Source of the DNA: an uncultured Burkholderiales bacterium
Lineage (GTDB): Bacteria; Pseudomonadota; Gammaproteobacteria; Burkholderiales; Burkholderiaceae
Length of the DNA stretch: 9,397 bases
Reading direction: 5' to 3'
Assembly (NCBI GenBank): GCA_903845315.1
Contig: CAIMWY010000240.1
Coordinates: 1-9,397, forward strand
How positions within the stretch are numbered: the first letter of the stretch is position 1; each line of letters starts with the position of its first letter. Under the pieces are notes generated by a model that made no database searches, was not told the origin of the DNA, and saw only the letters and a program-made list of their open reading frames with translations. The position numbers and the translations under genes are program-made. Positions 1-8,197 of the stretch are shown here, piece after piece.

Positions 1-541
1 CACGCACCACGCCGCCCACATCAGGCGAGACCACGATCAGGTCTTCGTAGTTCTTGAGACGCAAGTCGCCCAAGAGCACGGGGGAAGCGTAAATGTTGTC
101 GACCGGGATGTTGAAAAAACCTTGAATTTGGTCGGCATGCAAATCCATGGTCAGCACGCGTGCCACGCCGACAGTTTGCAAAAGATCGGCCACCATCTTG
201 GCTGAAATTGGCACACGGCTAGAGCGTGGGCGACGGTCCTGGCGAGCGTATCCAAAGTAAGGGATGACCGCACTGATGCGTTCGGCAGAGGCACGCTTCA
301 AGGCGTCGACCATGATCAGCAATTCCATCAAACTTTCGTTGGTGGGCGCGCACGTGCTTTGCACCACGAAGACATCGCGGGCACGCACGTTTTGATTGAT
401 TTCGACAGTCACTTCACCATCTGAGAAGCGGCCCACATGAGCTGCGCCGAGTTCGATGCCTAAGTGCTTGGCTATTTCGGCCGCCATGGTTGGATTGGCG
501 TTGCCTGTGAAGACCATGAAGTCGGGAGCAGGAGTCGACAT
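1..541 (-). CDS. prs: Ribose-phosphate pyrophosphokinase (PRPP synthase), 5' part; C-terminus beyond left edge
   Basis: Makes phosphoribosyl pyrophosphate from ribose 5-phosphate and ATP in the cytoplasm, feeding purine, pyrimidine, NAD, histidine and tryptophan synthesis. I translated 180 codons from the ATG at 541. Visible family motifs are FSDGEV (residues 39-44), [11 protein letters not shown] in the ATP-binding flexible loop (about 94-104), and [11 protein letters not shown] (133-143) with its conserved histidine at 135. The frame is still open at base 1, and the C-terminal half with the ribose-phosphate binding loop lies outside the window. The start fits the usual N-terminal length (FTGNANP at about 11-17), although no strong ribosome binding site is visible. 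The gene lies 83 bases after the tRNA-Gln gene and follows ispE on the same strand, an arrangement found in several proteobacteria. Partial because of the window edge, not degraded. Very sure of identity. Confidence 0.97.
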   Translation of the reverse strand, partial: MSTPAPDFMVFTGNANPTMAAEIAKHLGIELGAAHVGRFSDGEVTVEINQNVRARDVFVVQSTCAPTNESLMELLIMVDALKRASAERISAVIPYFGYARQDRRPRSSRVPISAKMVADLLQTVGVARVLTMDLHADQIQGFFNIPVDNIYASPVLLGDLRLKNYEDLIVVSPDVGGVVR

Positions 542-600
542 GATGACGGGTGACTTTCACTTCAAGACCAATGACGTCAATGAGCCGTCACATGCAAACT

Positions 601-616
601 AAGCACCGCAGTGCCT
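601..616 (-). other. Small hairpin just after the tRNA-Gln 3' end
   Basis: In the minus-strand RNA, AGGCAC and GTGCTT can pair (six pairs, one a G-U) around a TGCG tetraloop, starting 8 bases after the tRNA CCA end. No run of T follows, so it does not look like an intrinsic terminator and should allow read-through into prs. It could be a processing or stability element, or chance. No function can be assigned from sequence alone. Confidence 0.25.
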
Positions 617-624
617 TTGAATTT

Positions 625-701
625 TGGCAGGGGAAGAAGGACTCGAACCTTCGCATGCTGGAATCAAAATCCAGTGCCTTAACCAACTTGGCGACTCCCC
701 T
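625..701 (-). tRNA. tRNA-Gln (anticodon TTG)
   Basis: A 77-base tRNA folds by eye with all four arms. The acceptor stem pairs AGGGGAG with TTCCCCT, the D arm begins GCC, and the anticodon stem CTGGA/TCCAG encloses loop TTTTGAT. The T arm is GAAGG/CCTTC around TTCGAGT. The anticodon TTG sits at 667-665 and reads CAA (and CAG by wobble), so it is glutamine. Discriminator G73 and an encoded CCA tail (627-625) are present. The first acceptor pair is A-T instead of the U1-A72 of E. coli tRNA-Gln; it remains a weak A-U pair. The gene lies 32 bases after ispE and 83 bases before prs on the same strand, so it is probably cut from a shared messenger, although its own promoter inside the ispE end is not excluded. 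Confidence 0.97.
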
Positions 702-733
702 ACACAGGTCAACCGCTTTACAGCTGCCGACCG

Positions 734-1579
734 CTAATCGTCGTTGACAACCCATCCATCCAAGGGATGCACTGCCATGTTGCCACACACCCGCATTTGC
801 CAACCGCTGGGAGGTGCATCAAGCGATACACCTTCAGGCAATTGCGCAAAAACTGCACTGCCAGAACCGGTCATGCGTGGGCTGAGTCCGAAGGATGACA
901 GCCATTGAAGGGCTTGGTCAATTTCGGGGCACAACGCCTGAGCCACTGGCTGCAAGTCGTTTCGACCGAAGTCAAAAGGGCGAATAGCGAAGTCCGTTAT
1001 TGTAGCAGCTTGCGTGGCCCTCTCGAGCATGGGATCGCTAAAAATTCGCGCAGTCTCCAAGCCCGCGTTGACTCGGACAACAACAAAACGCGCTTGGGGT
1101 AATTCCAAAGGGGTAATTTTTTCTCCGATGCCTTCTACCCAGGCGTTGTGACCGTGCAAGAAAAATGGCACATCGGCGCCAAGTGCAAGACCCAGTGGCA
1201 AAAGCTTGGACAAGGGCCATTTCAAGCCCCATAAACGGTTCAAGGCCAGCAAGGTGCTTGCTGCGTCTGAAGAGCCGCCCCCCATGCCGGCTTGAGCTGG
1301 AATAGATTTTTCAACCGCGATGTGCGCGCCCATGCGTGTGGCGCTGGCGGTTTGCAAACTTCGTGCAGCCCGTGTGATCAGATCATCGGCCGGCAGCGCT
1401 GAGGTCAAGTCTTCGCGTTCAATTTCTCCATGGGGCCGTGTCTCAAAGTGCAGGGTGTCGCACCAGTCAATCAGCATGAAGGCCGACTGCAACAGGTGGT
1501 AGCCGTCAGGCCTGCGACCTGTAATGTGCAAAAACAAGTTCAGCTTGGCTGGTGCTAAGACATGGGTCAGGGTTGACAT
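734..1579 (-). CDS. ispE: 4-diphosphocytidyl-2-C-methyl-D-erythritol kinase
   Basis: GHMP-family kinase that phosphorylates CDP-methylerythritol with ATP in the non-mevalonate (MEP) pathway to isoprenoids, in the cytoplasm. From the ATG at 1579 the product has 281 residues, close to the E. coli enzyme (283). Visible motifs are PAKLNLFLH (10-18) with Lys12, the glycine-rich ATP loop PAQAGMGGGSSDA (94-106), GADVPFF (134-140) with the expected catalytic Asp136, and the third GHMP motif MTGSGSAVFA (236-245). The open frame extends 23 codons further upstream to 1648, but that stretch overlaps the end of lolB and is not like the family, so the internal ATG is preferred. It starts 13 bases after the lolB stop, and the tRNA-Gln gene follows 32 bases after its TAG stop. 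Probably transcribed with lolB. No strong Shine-Dalgarno sequence is visible. Confidence 0.97.
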   Translation of the reverse strand: MSTLTHVLAPAKLNLFLHITGRRPDGYHLLQSAFMLIDWCDTLHFETRPHGEIEREDLTSALPADDLITRAARSLQTASATRMGAHIAVEKSIPAQAGMGGGSSDAASTLLALNRLWGLKWPLSKLLPLGLALGADVPFFLHGHNAWVEGIGEKITPLELPQARFVVVRVNAGLETARIFSDPMLERATQAATITDFAIRPFDFGRNDLQPVAQALCPEIDQALQWLSSFGLSPRMTGSGSAVFAQLPEGVSLDAPPSGWQMRVCGNMAVHPLDGWVVNDD

Positions 1580-1592
1580 GGTGCAAAGAGTG

Positions 1593-2093
1593 TCAATCAA
1601 GTTTGATTCGCAAGACCACCTGCGGGGCGGGGTCGGTGCGGCGCACAACCAAGAAACCCTGCGGCAGTCCGGACAAGTCGGTTTGCCATCCTGGAAGCGT
1701 TACAGGCCGGCCCTCTAACCAGTCGAACAACTGGGTGATGGGCAAGGCCGCACCGGTTGCTTTTTCTGTCAGACGAGACAAGGAGTCAAAGCTGTGTTGT
1801 TGGTCGCCCTCAAGCCATAGCGCCGCTTGCGGTGACCAGCGCAGTGCAGTCACGGTGGTGCCCAAGGGCGAGTAAAAGTCGATGGCACCTTGCTGTGCGG
1901 ACCCACGGAGTAAAAAGCCTGCGCTCAAGGCGGTCTCGGGGCTGCTGTGAATCACCAGACTCAAGCGGCCTTGCCATTCTGGCTCGATGGGCTTGAGCGT
2001 GTCTTGCGGCATCAAGCGCTGCGGTGTGGCGCATGCCACAAGAAACAGGCACAGCAACCCCGCAAGCAACGAGGGACCCAGAAAGCGGCGCAT
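1593..2093 (-). CDS. lolB: Outer-membrane lipoprotein LolB
   Basis: Final acceptor of the Lol pathway: takes lipoproteins from the periplasmic carrier LolA and inserts them into the inner leaflet of the outer membrane. From the ATG at 2093 the product has 166 residues. The N-terminus is a lipoprotein signal, with two arginines, a hydrophobic run and lipobox LVAC, giving lipidated Cys21 followed by Ala, which fits outer-membrane sorting. The LolB-type body follows: WQGRLSL (40-46), FYSPLGTT (73-80) and LPITQLFDWLEGRP (117-130). It is about 40 residues shorter than E. coli LolB (207), a plausible size for beta-proteobacterial forms. A TTG nine bases upstream (2102) is an alternative start that would add three residues. 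It lies 11 bases after the TPR gene and 13 before ispE. E. coli also has lolB next to ispE, which supports the call. Confidence 0.92.
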   Translation of the reverse strand: MRRFLGPSLLAGLLCLFLVACATPQRLMPQDTLKPIEPEWQGRLSLVIHSSPETALSAGFLLRGSAQQGAIDFYSPLGTTVTALRWSPQAALWLEGDQQHSFDSLSRLTEKATGAALPITQLFDWLEGRPVTLPGWQTDLSGLPQGFLVVRRTDPAPQVVLRIKLD

Positions 2094-2104
2094 GTCAAGC
2101 AATG

Positions 2105-3748
2105 TCAGAGCTTGGCTTTGAGGCGTTGCAGTGTTTCTTGCAAGGTCTCGTTGTCAGGGGCAACTTTGATGCCCTCGCGCCAAATCGCGCGCGCCTCATC
2201 TTGGCGGTTCAGTTGCCATAACACCTCACCCAAGTGGGCAGCAATTTCAGCATCTGGTCGAGCTTGGTAGGCTTTTTGCAGGTGCTGGAGTGCACTGGGC
2301 AAGTTGTCCAATCGGAATTCAACCCAGCCCAAGCTGTCTGTGATGAATGGGTCGTTGGGCGCGAAACTCAGCGCCTTGATGATGAGTGCTTTGGCTTCGG
2401 GTAAACGCAGTTTGCGATCTGCCAGTGAAAATCCCAGCGCGTTGTAGGCGTTGTGATGTTCGGGGTCTTGTTCAATCACCGCGCGCAGCAGTTTTTCCAT
2501 CTCATCCAAACGATTGAGCTTTTCCGCGATCATGGCTTGTTCATACATGAGGTCGGGGTGGTTTGAATTGGCCTTGACCAGCACATCAAGGGCTGCTTGC
2601 CATTGGCGCTGTTCGCGCAGTAGCTGCACTTCAGCCATCAAACGGCTGCGCAAGTCTTCGTCGTTGTTGACAGGTAACTCAGCCAGAAGTTGCCGAGCCT
2701 CATTGAGTTTGCCTTGGCGCGCCATGATGGCGGCCCTGCGTGTTTGAGCTTGGGTGATGCCTCGCGTTGAATTGTTTGCGGTGTCTTGACTGGCAATGCT
2801 CACGTATTTGGCCAAGGAAGATTCGGCTTGTGCATCTTGCCCTTGTTCGAATTGCAGCGAACCCAAGATCAACCAGGCTTCAGCTTGCAGGGGATGGCTT
2901 TGCGTGATGGTTTGCAACTGCCGGTCAGCATCGCTGTAGCGACGCAACTCAATCAGGACCCGCACGTAACTCATGGCCAACTCGGGGGTGTTTTGTTGCT
3001 GCAGCGCAAGCGTCACCAGCTCTTCAGACCCTTTGATTTGTCGCCCCATCAGCTCTAAGGCCAAAAGCGCAGGGCCGATGGCTTGGTTATCGATTGCACG
3101 ACCTTTTTGCGCCGCTTGCAGCGCACCTTGCGCGTCTTCGTTGGCCAAACGCATGCGTCCCAGTGCGGTCCACGATGCAGCCGCAGTGGCCTTTGGGGTC
3201 AGATAGGGCTCAAGCGTTTTTTGAACGATGTCGGTTGCCAGCTTTTTGTCTGACACACGTGCGTAGTGCCTAGGGATGAGGCTGATCGCCAAGGCACGCT
3301 CTGCTACAGGGGCCAAGGCAATTTCTTTTTTCAAGAACTCCATGCTTTCGGCAGTTTGGTTGACCGCCAGCAAAATTTGCAGCACTTGCAGGTTGGCTTT
3401 GCGGTCTTGCGGATAGGCCTGGGCCCATGCGCGTGCAGCCATCAATGCGCCATCGCCCGAGCGCGCTTGCAGCGCAATGTCGACCGAACGGGCAAAAAGC
3501 TGCACATCGTTGGAGCGCCGAGCAGCATCCAGCAGCAGAGAAAAGCCAGCACCAGGCTCGCCATGGCGAAGATTGAGCTCTCCCAGCAAAATTTCATACA
3601 ACAGCTCGCCAGTGAGATCAGAGTTCACCACGGGCGCAGTTGTTTCTGTGCTTGGTGTTTGAGCGTAAGCGGGGGCAAGCCCCACTGCGCAGAGCAACAA
3701 AAACAGTGGGCCAACCCATGGGCGAGCAAAAAACAAGGGGAATTTCAT
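2105..3748 (-). CDS. Secreted tetratricopeptide-repeat protein upstream of lolB (function unknown)
   Basis: A 547-residue protein with no enzyme motif. The N-terminus is a Sec signal peptide: Lys2, a hydrophobic core at about 11-27, and the signal peptidase I site AYA before Gln30, so the mature protein is probably periplasmic. The rest is almost wholly alpha-helical repeats. TPR-like units of about 34 residues are visible near 289-320, 398-429, 431-464, 467-498 and 500-531, with several weaker ones before them. TPR arrays usually bind other proteins. A TPR gene also precedes lolB in Pseudomonas, so a role in envelope or lipoprotein assembly is a guess from context. The ATG at 3748 is the only good start before the signal peptide; no Shine-Dalgarno is visible, but a TATGAT hexamer lies just upstream. 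First gene of the lolB-ispE-prs block. Confidence 0.85.
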   Translation of the reverse strand: MKFPLFFARPWVGPLFLLLCAVGLAPAYAQTPSTETTAPVVNSDLTGELLYEILLGELNLRHGEPGAGFSLLLDAARRSNDVQLFARSVDIALQARSGDGALMAARAWAQAYPQDRKANLQVLQILLAVNQTAESMEFLKKEIALAPVAERALAISLIPRHYARVSDKKLATDIVQKTLEPYLTPKATAAASWTALGRMRLANEDAQGALQAAQKGRAIDNQAIGPALLALELMGRQIKGSEELVTLALQQQNTPELAMSYVRVLIELRRYSDADRQLQTITQSHPLQAEAWLILGSLQFEQGQDAQAESSLAKYVSIASQDTANNSTRGITQAQTRRAAIMARQGKLNEARQLLAELPVNNDEDLRSRLMAEVQLLREQRQWQAALDVLVKANSNHPDLMYEQAMIAEKLNRLDEMEKLLRAVIEQDPEHHNAYNALGFSLADRKLRLPEAKALIIKALSFAPNDPFITDSLGWVEFRLDNLPSALQHLQKAYQARPDAEIAAHLGEVLWQLNRQDEARAIWREGIKVAPDNETLQETLQRLKAKL

Positions 3749-3754
3749 AGGGGC

Positions 3755-3762
3755 ATCATAAT
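3755..3762. promoter_or_regulatory. Candidate overlapping -10 elements in the TPR/mutM divergent gap
   Basis: The 41 bases between the divergent TPR and mutM starts must hold, or overlap, two promoters. TATGAT on the minus strand (3760-3755) and CATAAT on the plus strand (3757-3762) each match the sigma-70 -10 consensus at five of six bases and overlap each other. No good -35 box is visible for either. The minus-strand hexamer ends 6 bases before the TPR start codon, which would give a transcript starting at or near that codon. Short AT-rich hexamers arise by chance, so this is tentative. Confidence 0.3.
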
Positions 3763-3789
3763 CGCTGACTGTTTTTTTATGCCTGCACC

Positions 3790-4605
3790 ATGCCCGAATT
3801 ACCTGAGGTTGAAGTTACCCGATTGAGTTTTGTAAATCGCATTGCGCAAGCGCGTGTGACAGGCGTTCGTGTGGGTAAAGCCTTGCGTTGGCCTTTGGGT
3901 TGTCTGCCCGAATCATTGCTGGGGCGGCATGTTTTGGCGGTGCGCCGCCGTGGCAAATATTTACTGGTCGATTTGAACCAGGGTATGTTGCTTTGGCATT
4001 TGGGTATGTCGGGCAGTTTGCGTTTCAGTGATGACCGAAGCTCACCTCAGGCTCACGATCATTTTGATTTGGACACTGACCGGGGATTGCTCCGTCTCAA
4101 TGATCCCAGGCGTTTTGGTGCAGTGGTGTACGCCGACAGCCAAGACAGCCCTCAGGCGCAAAAACTGTTGGGGCATTTAGGGGTAGAGCCTTTAGGTTCA
4201 GATTTTGATGTGAAGGTTTTTCACCAAGGCTTGAAGCAACGCTACTCAGCCATTAAGCAAGTGCTGTTGGCGGGTGATGTGGTGGTCGGTGTGGGCAATA
4301 TCTATGCGTCGGAAGCCTTGTTTTTGGCCGGCATTCGCCCCACGTTGCGGGCCGATCTGATCAGTCGACCGCGCGCCGAAAAACTGCGTAGCGCCATTGT
4401 GAATGTGCTTGCGCGCGCGGTGCAAAAAGGTGGCAGCACCTTGCGTGATTTTTCCAATGCCGATGGCCAGCAGGGCTACTTTCAATTGGAGGCCATGGTG
4501 TATGACCGTGCAGGTCAGCCTTGTCGTGTCTGTGGCACCTTGATTCGTCAAATACGCCAAGGTCAACGCTCCACCTACTACTGCGCCAAGTGCCAAAAGG
4601 CTTGA
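3790..4605 (+). CDS. mutM: Formamidopyrimidine-DNA glycosylase (Fpg/MutM)
   Basis: Bifunctional DNA glycosylase and beta,delta-lyase that removes 8-oxoguanine and formamidopyrimidines opposite cytosine, the first guard of the GO repair system. The 271 residues match the usual size (E. coli 269). The start is fixed by chemistry: MPELPEVEV gives Pro2 (N-terminal nucleophile after Met removal) and Glu3. Also visible are Lys56 in RRGKYLL, Met73 and DPRRFG (105-110) for base-flipping and gap filling, [13 protein letters not shown] (166-178) with Asn170, and the C-terminal zinc finger with Cys245, Cys248, Cys265 and Cys268 and Arg260 in the loop. All key residues are present, so it should be active. 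There is no recognisable Shine-Dalgarno before the ATG. mutY follows after four bases, almost certainly in the same operon. Confidence 0.98.
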   Translation: MPELPEVEVTRLSFVNRIAQARVTGVRVGKALRWPLGCLPESLLGRHVLAVRRRGKYLLVDLNQGMLLWHLGMSGSLRFSDDRSSPQAHDHFDLDTDRGLLRLNDPRRFGAVVYADSQDSPQAQKLLGHLGVEPLGSDFDVKVFHQGLKQRYSAIKQVLLAGDVVVGVGNIYASEALFLAGIRPTLRADLISRPRAEKLRSAIVNVLARAVQKGGSTLRDFSNADGQQGYFQLEAMVYDRAGQPCRVCGTLIRQIRQGQRSTYYCAKCQKA

Positions 4606-4609
4606 TGGC

Positions 4610-5650
4610 ATGAGTCAAGCACACACTTTTTTCGCCGAATCGGTGGTGGCCTGGCAAAAAAAACATGGTCGTCACGACTTGCCTTGGCAAAACACCCAAG
4701 ACCCATACGCCGTATGGTTGTCTGAAATCATGTTGCAGCAAACCCAGGTCAGCACCGTGCGCGATTATTTCGCCCGTTTTATGCAACGCTTTCCGACGGT
4801 GGCCAGTTTGGCCGCAGCGCCGCTAGACGATGTATTGGGTTTGTGGAGTGGCTTGGGCTATTACAGTCGCGCGCGCAATATGCACAAAGCGGCCCAAGCC
4901 GTGCTTGCTTTGCATGGGGGTGAGTTTCCGCGCAGTGCACACGCCTTGCAAACCTTGCCAGGCATTGGCCGTTCGACGGCGGCGGCCGTGGCATCTTTGT
5001 GTTTTGCTGAACCGATTGCCATTTTGGATGGCAATGTCAAACGTGTGTTGACGCGGTTCCTAGGTTTTAAGGACGATTTGGCATCTTCGCGCCATGAACG
5101 CGCTTTGTGGGCGTTGGCGCAAAGCATGCTTCCGCAGCGCAACTTAGTGCGTGCCATGCCACGCTACACGCAAGGGGTGATGGACTTGGGCGCCACCTTG
5201 TGCACACCCAAGCAGCCACGCTGCCCTGAATGCCCGGTGCAGCTTCAGTGTGTGGCCGCATCCCAAGGCACGCCGCATCTCTACCCCGTCAAGACGCGCA
5301 AACTCAAACGCAGCGCAGAGTCTTGGTGGTTACTGCTGGCGCAAACCAAGGCAGGCGATGTGCTGCTGGAGCAACGCCCCGACACCGGCGTTTGGGCGGG
5401 TTTGTATGCCTTGCCGATGTTCGCGAGTTTTTCTGAGTTGCAGGTGTCGCTGCCATTGCCTGTGCGCGAAAACTTGCAAGAGCAGGGGGCTTTCAAGCAT
5501 GTGCTGACACACAAAGATTTGCACTTGCATCCCGTGCGTTTGGTCTTGCCTGTTGCTCGCAAATTAGGGCGTGGGCAATGGCTCGAGGCCGATGCGTGGC
5601 CTGCTTTGGGTTTGCCGGCCCCCGTGCGCAAGCTGCTCACGACCCCATGA
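4610..5650 (+). CDS. mutY: Adenine DNA glycosylase MutY
   Basis: Removes adenine mispaired with 8-oxoguanine, completing the GO system with the adjacent MutM. It has 346 residues (E. coli 350). Domains in order: helical catalytic domain with Glu39 in [12 protein letters not shown] and Tyr84/Tyr85 in [10 protein letters not shown]; helix-hairpin-helix [12 protein letters not shown] (116-127); catalytic Asp140 in [11 protein letters not shown]; and an iron-sulphur cluster site Cys198-x6-Cys205-x2-Cys208-x5-Cys214. The C-terminal NUDIX-like 8-oxoG recognition domain runs from about 235 to the end. Its recognition loop reads LTH (299-301) where E. coli has FSH, so Thr300 replaces Ser; this is probably lineage-typical. 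AAGG at 4597-4600 is a fair ribosome binding site, 9 bases before the ATG. The last 14 bases overlap the end of rapZ on the other strand. Confidence 0.98.
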   Translation: MSQAHTFFAESVVAWQKKHGRHDLPWQNTQDPYAVWLSEIMLQQTQVSTVRDYFARFMQRFPTVASLAAAPLDDVLGLWSGLGYYSRARNMHKAAQAVLALHGGEFPRSAHALQTLPGIGRSTAAAVASLCFAEPIAILDGNVKRVLTRFLGFKDDLASSRHERALWALAQSMLPQRNLVRAMPRYTQGVMDLGATLCTPKQPRCPECPVQLQCVAASQGTPHLYPVKTRKLKRSAESWWLLLAQTKAGDVLLEQRPDTGVWAGLYALPMFASFSELQVSLPLPVRENLQEQGAFKHVLTHKDLHLHPVRLVLPVARKLGRGQWLEADAWPALGLPAPVRKLLTTP

Positions 5651-6518
5651 GGTCGAGTTCGCGGTGACGTTTGAGGGTGACCCAGTTGGGGGTGAATAGC
5701 GCGCTCAAGTGCTCTACCAAATACACCGAACGGTGCTGTCCACCCGTGCAACCAATCGCTACCGTCACATAGCTGCGGTGGTCTTGGTTCAAGTCGGGTA
5801 ACCATGTGGTCAAAAAATCGGAGATGTGGGTAGCCATTTTGTCGACGCTTGGATGCTGTGCCAGCCAATCGGACACCGGTGTATCTCGCCCTGTGAGGGC
5901 ACGTAAATCGGGTTCGTAATGCGGATTGGGCAGCATGCGCACATCAAACACATAGTCGGCATGCAGCGGTATGCCGCGCTTGAAAGCAAATGACTCAAAC
6001 ATCAACGTCAACTGTGTGGCCGGGGCTGAGATCAGCGACTTGATATAGGCCTGTAACTTGGTGCTGCGCAACAAACTGGTGTCAATGATGTGCGAGGCCT
6101 CGCGCAAATCAGCCAACAAATGACGCTCTAGCTCAATGGCTTCGATCAGATCGCGCTGTTGGTCAGGATGTTGCTCGGTAGCCTCTTGGCGCGACAAGGG
6201 ATGGCGGCGGCGACTCTCTGAAAAACGATGCACCAACACCTCGGTGCTGGCGTCTAGAAACAAAGGTCGGATGTTGACATCCAAGGCCCGCAAATGGGTC
6301 AACTGCGGAATCACCAAGGGCAGGGAGTTGGCGCTGCGCACATCCATGGCAATCGCCACTTTGGTGGCGCTTTGTTGCTGCTCAAGTTTGACAAAAGGCA
6401 GCAGCAGCTCGGGTGGCAGGTTGTCAACGCAGTAGTAGCCAGCATCTTCCAAGGCGTGCAAGGCCACCGATTTGCCCGAACCGGACATGCCAGTGATTAA
6501 GACGATTTCTTGCTTCAT
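5637..6518 (-). CDS. rapZ: RapZ-family P-loop nucleotide-binding / RNase adapter protein
   Basis: A 293-residue member of the RapZ (YvcJ) family. The E. coli protein (284 residues) binds nucleotide and hands the small RNA GlmZ to RNase E, tuning glucosamine-6-phosphate synthase; the RNA partner in this lineage is not visible here. The Walker A motif GMSGSGKS is at 10-17, followed by [13 protein letters not shown] (28-40). The C-terminal RNA-binding domain shows [18 protein letters not shown] (182-199), [10 protein letters not shown] (256-265) and a basic KRHR (283-286) near the end. The start ATG overlaps the recN stop as ATGA, with AGAAGG (6534-6529) 10 bases upstream, so translation is probably coupled to recN. 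In E. coli rapZ sits with ptsN; here it follows a DNA repair gene, so the neighbours do not indicate its role. Its 3' end overlaps mutY. Confidence 0.95.
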   Translation of the reverse strand: MKQEIVLITGMSGSGKSVALHALEDAGYYCVDNLPPELLLPFVKLEQQQSATKVAIAMDVRSANSLPLVIPQLTHLRALDVNIRPLFLDASTEVLVHRFSESRRRHPLSRQEATEQHPDQQRDLIEAIELERHLLADLREASHIIDTSLLRSTKLQAYIKSLISAPATQLTLMFESFAFKRGIPLHADYVFDVRMLPNPHYEPDLRALTGRDTPVSDWLAQHPSVDKMATHISDFLTTWLPDLNQDHRSYVTVAIGCTGGQHRSVYLVEHLSALFTPNWVTLKRHRELDLMGS

Positions 6519-8197
6519 GTGCTACGCGCCTTCTTGACGGCGGGTTGTTGCAACATTTCCCGTGCATGAGCCAAGGTGGTGTCAGAGACTTTTTCACCGC
6601 CCAACATGCGCGCGATTTCGCGCACACGGGCGTCGCCTTGTAGGGCATTGACTTGGCTGGCGGTTCCTTTTTCGTCACTTTGCTTGGACACCACCAGGTG
6701 ATGGTCTGCACAAGCAGCGACCTGGGGCAAGTGCGTCACGGCCATGACTTGGCGGTCGCGGCCAAGTTGCTGCATCAATCGACCGACGGTTTCTGCCACC
6801 GCACCACCCACGCCCGAATCCACTTCGTCAAAGATCAAAGTTTGCGCACTGCCCAATTGGCTGGTAGTGACCGCAATGGCCAAGGCAATGCGAGACAACT
6901 CGCCACCGGACGCGACTTTGCCCACGGGGCGGGGCGTGGTGCCCGGGTGGCCTGCCACCAAAAACTGCACAGACTCCAGGCCACTGGAGGATGGGTGTTC
7001 GAGCTTATCCAACGCCACCTCAAAGCGGCCGCCTTGCATGCCCAAGCCCTGCATGGCTTGACTGATCGCTGTCGCCAGCTTGGGGGCCGCCTTGGTACGC
7101 GCTTGCGACACCTTGCGTGCCTCAGCGTGGTAAGCCACGGCTGCTTGAGACTGGGCCGCTTCAAGTGCCCCAAGATCGGTGGCTGCATCCAGCTGCGACA
7201 GCCTTGTGCGCCACTCTTGGTAGAGCGCAGGCAGCTCTTGTGGGCTGCGTTTGAAACGTCGTGCCAAAGACATCCACAGCGACATGCGCTCATCCAAGCT
7301 GTGCAGGCGTTGCGGGTCGAGCTCGGTATGGCCCAAGTAGCTGTGCAAGGAGTGCGCCACATCAGAGGCTTGAGCCACGCTAGAGGCCAGCACATCGACC
7401 CAGTTGGCAAATGCGGGCTCCACGCCGGCTTGGTCTTGCAAGGCATCTTGCGCACGGGCAAGTTGGCGCAGGGCTCCCGTGTCTTCGTCCTCAAGCGCCG
7501 CAATGGCTGCTTGCGCTGCATCCATCAAGGCCTGCGCGTTGGACAACCGGGTGTGCTGGGCGTTGAGTTCGTCCCATTCATGGCTGCCGGGTGCGAGTTT
7601 GTCGACTTCGGCCAATTGCCACAGCAGGCGTTCCCGCTCCTCTTGAAGTGTGTCTTGCGCGCCACGCGCGTCTTGCAGCGCTTGCATGGTGATTCGCCAA
7701 GCGCTCCACTGTTGACCGAGTTGGCTCAAGCTCACGCCAGCGTAGGCATCGAGCAGGCCACGCACAGCGTCGGGACGTGTCAGGCTTTGCCAAGCATGTT
7801 GGCCATGAATGTCGAGTACCTTATCGCCCAAGGCGCGCAGCTGGGTGGCGGTGGCAGGGCTGCCATTGATCCATGCTCGACTTTTGCCTTGTGCGTCGAT
7901 GGTGCGTTTGAGCAGCAAGCTGTCAGTGAACGCGTCTTCAGTGGCAAACCCCTCGTCATGCAACCAGGCGGTCAGGTCTGGACTGATATCAAACTCGGCA
8001 CAAATCTCGGCACGTGTCGCGCCTTCGCGCACCACACTGGCCTCAGCACGAGCGCCTAAAACCAGTTGTAAGGCATCAATCAAAATCGATTTGCCTGCGC
8101 CAGTTTCCCCCGTGAGTGCGGTGAATCCGGGGGATAGCTTGAGGTCAAGTTCGCGCACGATCACAAAGTCGCGCAACACCATGTGTTGCAAACTCAT
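6515..8197 (-). CDS. recN: DNA repair protein RecN (SMC-like ATPase)
   Basis: Cohesin-like ATPase that helps hold and repair broken chromosomes by recombination with RecA. It has 560 residues (E. coli 553). Domains in order: N-terminal ATPase half with Walker A GETGAGKS (30-37) and DIHGQHA (139-145); a central helical coiled-coil region of about 160-390, rich in Ala, Gln, Leu and charged residues; then the second ATPase half with ABC signature [11 protein letters not shown] (430-440), Walker [13 protein letters not shown] (464-475) and switch histidine in THLPQVAA (498-505). The start ATG at 8197 overlaps the nadK stop, and GAGG (8208-8205) lies 7 bases upstream as a good ribosome binding site. 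In E. coli recN also neighbours nadK, supporting the call. No LexA box can be judged because the gene lies inside an operon; damage control, if any, would act on the nadK promoter or an internal one. Confidence 0.98.
   Translation of the reverse strand: MSLQHMVLRDFVIVRELDLKLSPGFTALTGETGAGKSILIDALQLVLGARAEASVVREGATRAEICAEFDISPDLTAWLHDEGFATEDAFTDSLLLKRTIDAQGKSRAWINGSPATATQLRALGDKVLDIHGQHAWQSLTRPDAVRGLLDAYAGVSLSQLGQQWSAWRITMQALQDARGAQDTLQEERERLLWQLAEVDKLAPGSHEWDELNAQHTRLSNAQALMDAAQAAIAALEDEDTGALRQLARAQDALQDQAGVEPAFANWVDVLASSVAQASDVAHSLHSYLGHTELDPQRLHSLDERMSLWMSLARRFKRSPQELPALYQEWRTRLSQLDAATDLGALEAAQSQAAVAYHAEARKVSQARTKAAPKLATAISQAMQGLGMQGGRFEVALDKLEHPSSSGLESVQFLVAGHPGTTPRPVGKVASGGELSRIALAIAVTTSQLGSAQTLIFDEVDSGVGGAVAETVGRLMQQLGRDRQVMAVTHLPQVAACADHHLVVSKQSDEKGTASQVNALQGDARVREIARMLGGEKVSDTTLAHAREMLQQPAVKKARST

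Noticed and set aside
572..579. Palindrome TGACGTCA between the tRNA and prs
   Set aside because: Eight-base palindromes occur by chance at this scale. It lies within a probable transcript and no bacterial regulator can be tied to it from sequence alone.
588..803. 71- and 65-codon frames over the tRNA-Gln region
   Set aside because: Both cross a well-folded tRNA gene and the end of ispE; no ribosome binding site or protein family character.
1580..1648. 23-codon N-terminal extension of ispE
   Set aside because: It overlaps the end of lolB in another frame, and IspE proteins begin close to the PAKLNL motif, as the internal ATG at 1579 gives.
3771..3778. Run of seven T before mutM as a possible terminator
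   Set aside because: There is no GC-rich stem immediately upstream on the plus strand, and the site lies between two divergent starts where no transcript needs to end.
3266..3826. 186-codon plus-strand frame covering the start of the TPR gene and running into mutM
   Set aside because: It is antisense to the signal-peptide end of the TPR gene and overlaps the certain mutM start out of frame. No family features.
5281..5868. 195-codon minus-strand frame across the mutY/rapZ junction
   Set aside because: Antisense to the MutY C-terminal domain and out of frame with rapZ. Composition is shadow-like and there are no motifs.
6653..8059. 468-codon open frame on the plus strand, antisense to recN
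   Set aside because: It lies wholly inside recN, whose ATPase motifs are intact. Its translation is rich in Cys, His, Arg and Gln with no recognisable motif, typical of a shadow frame of a GC-biased gene.
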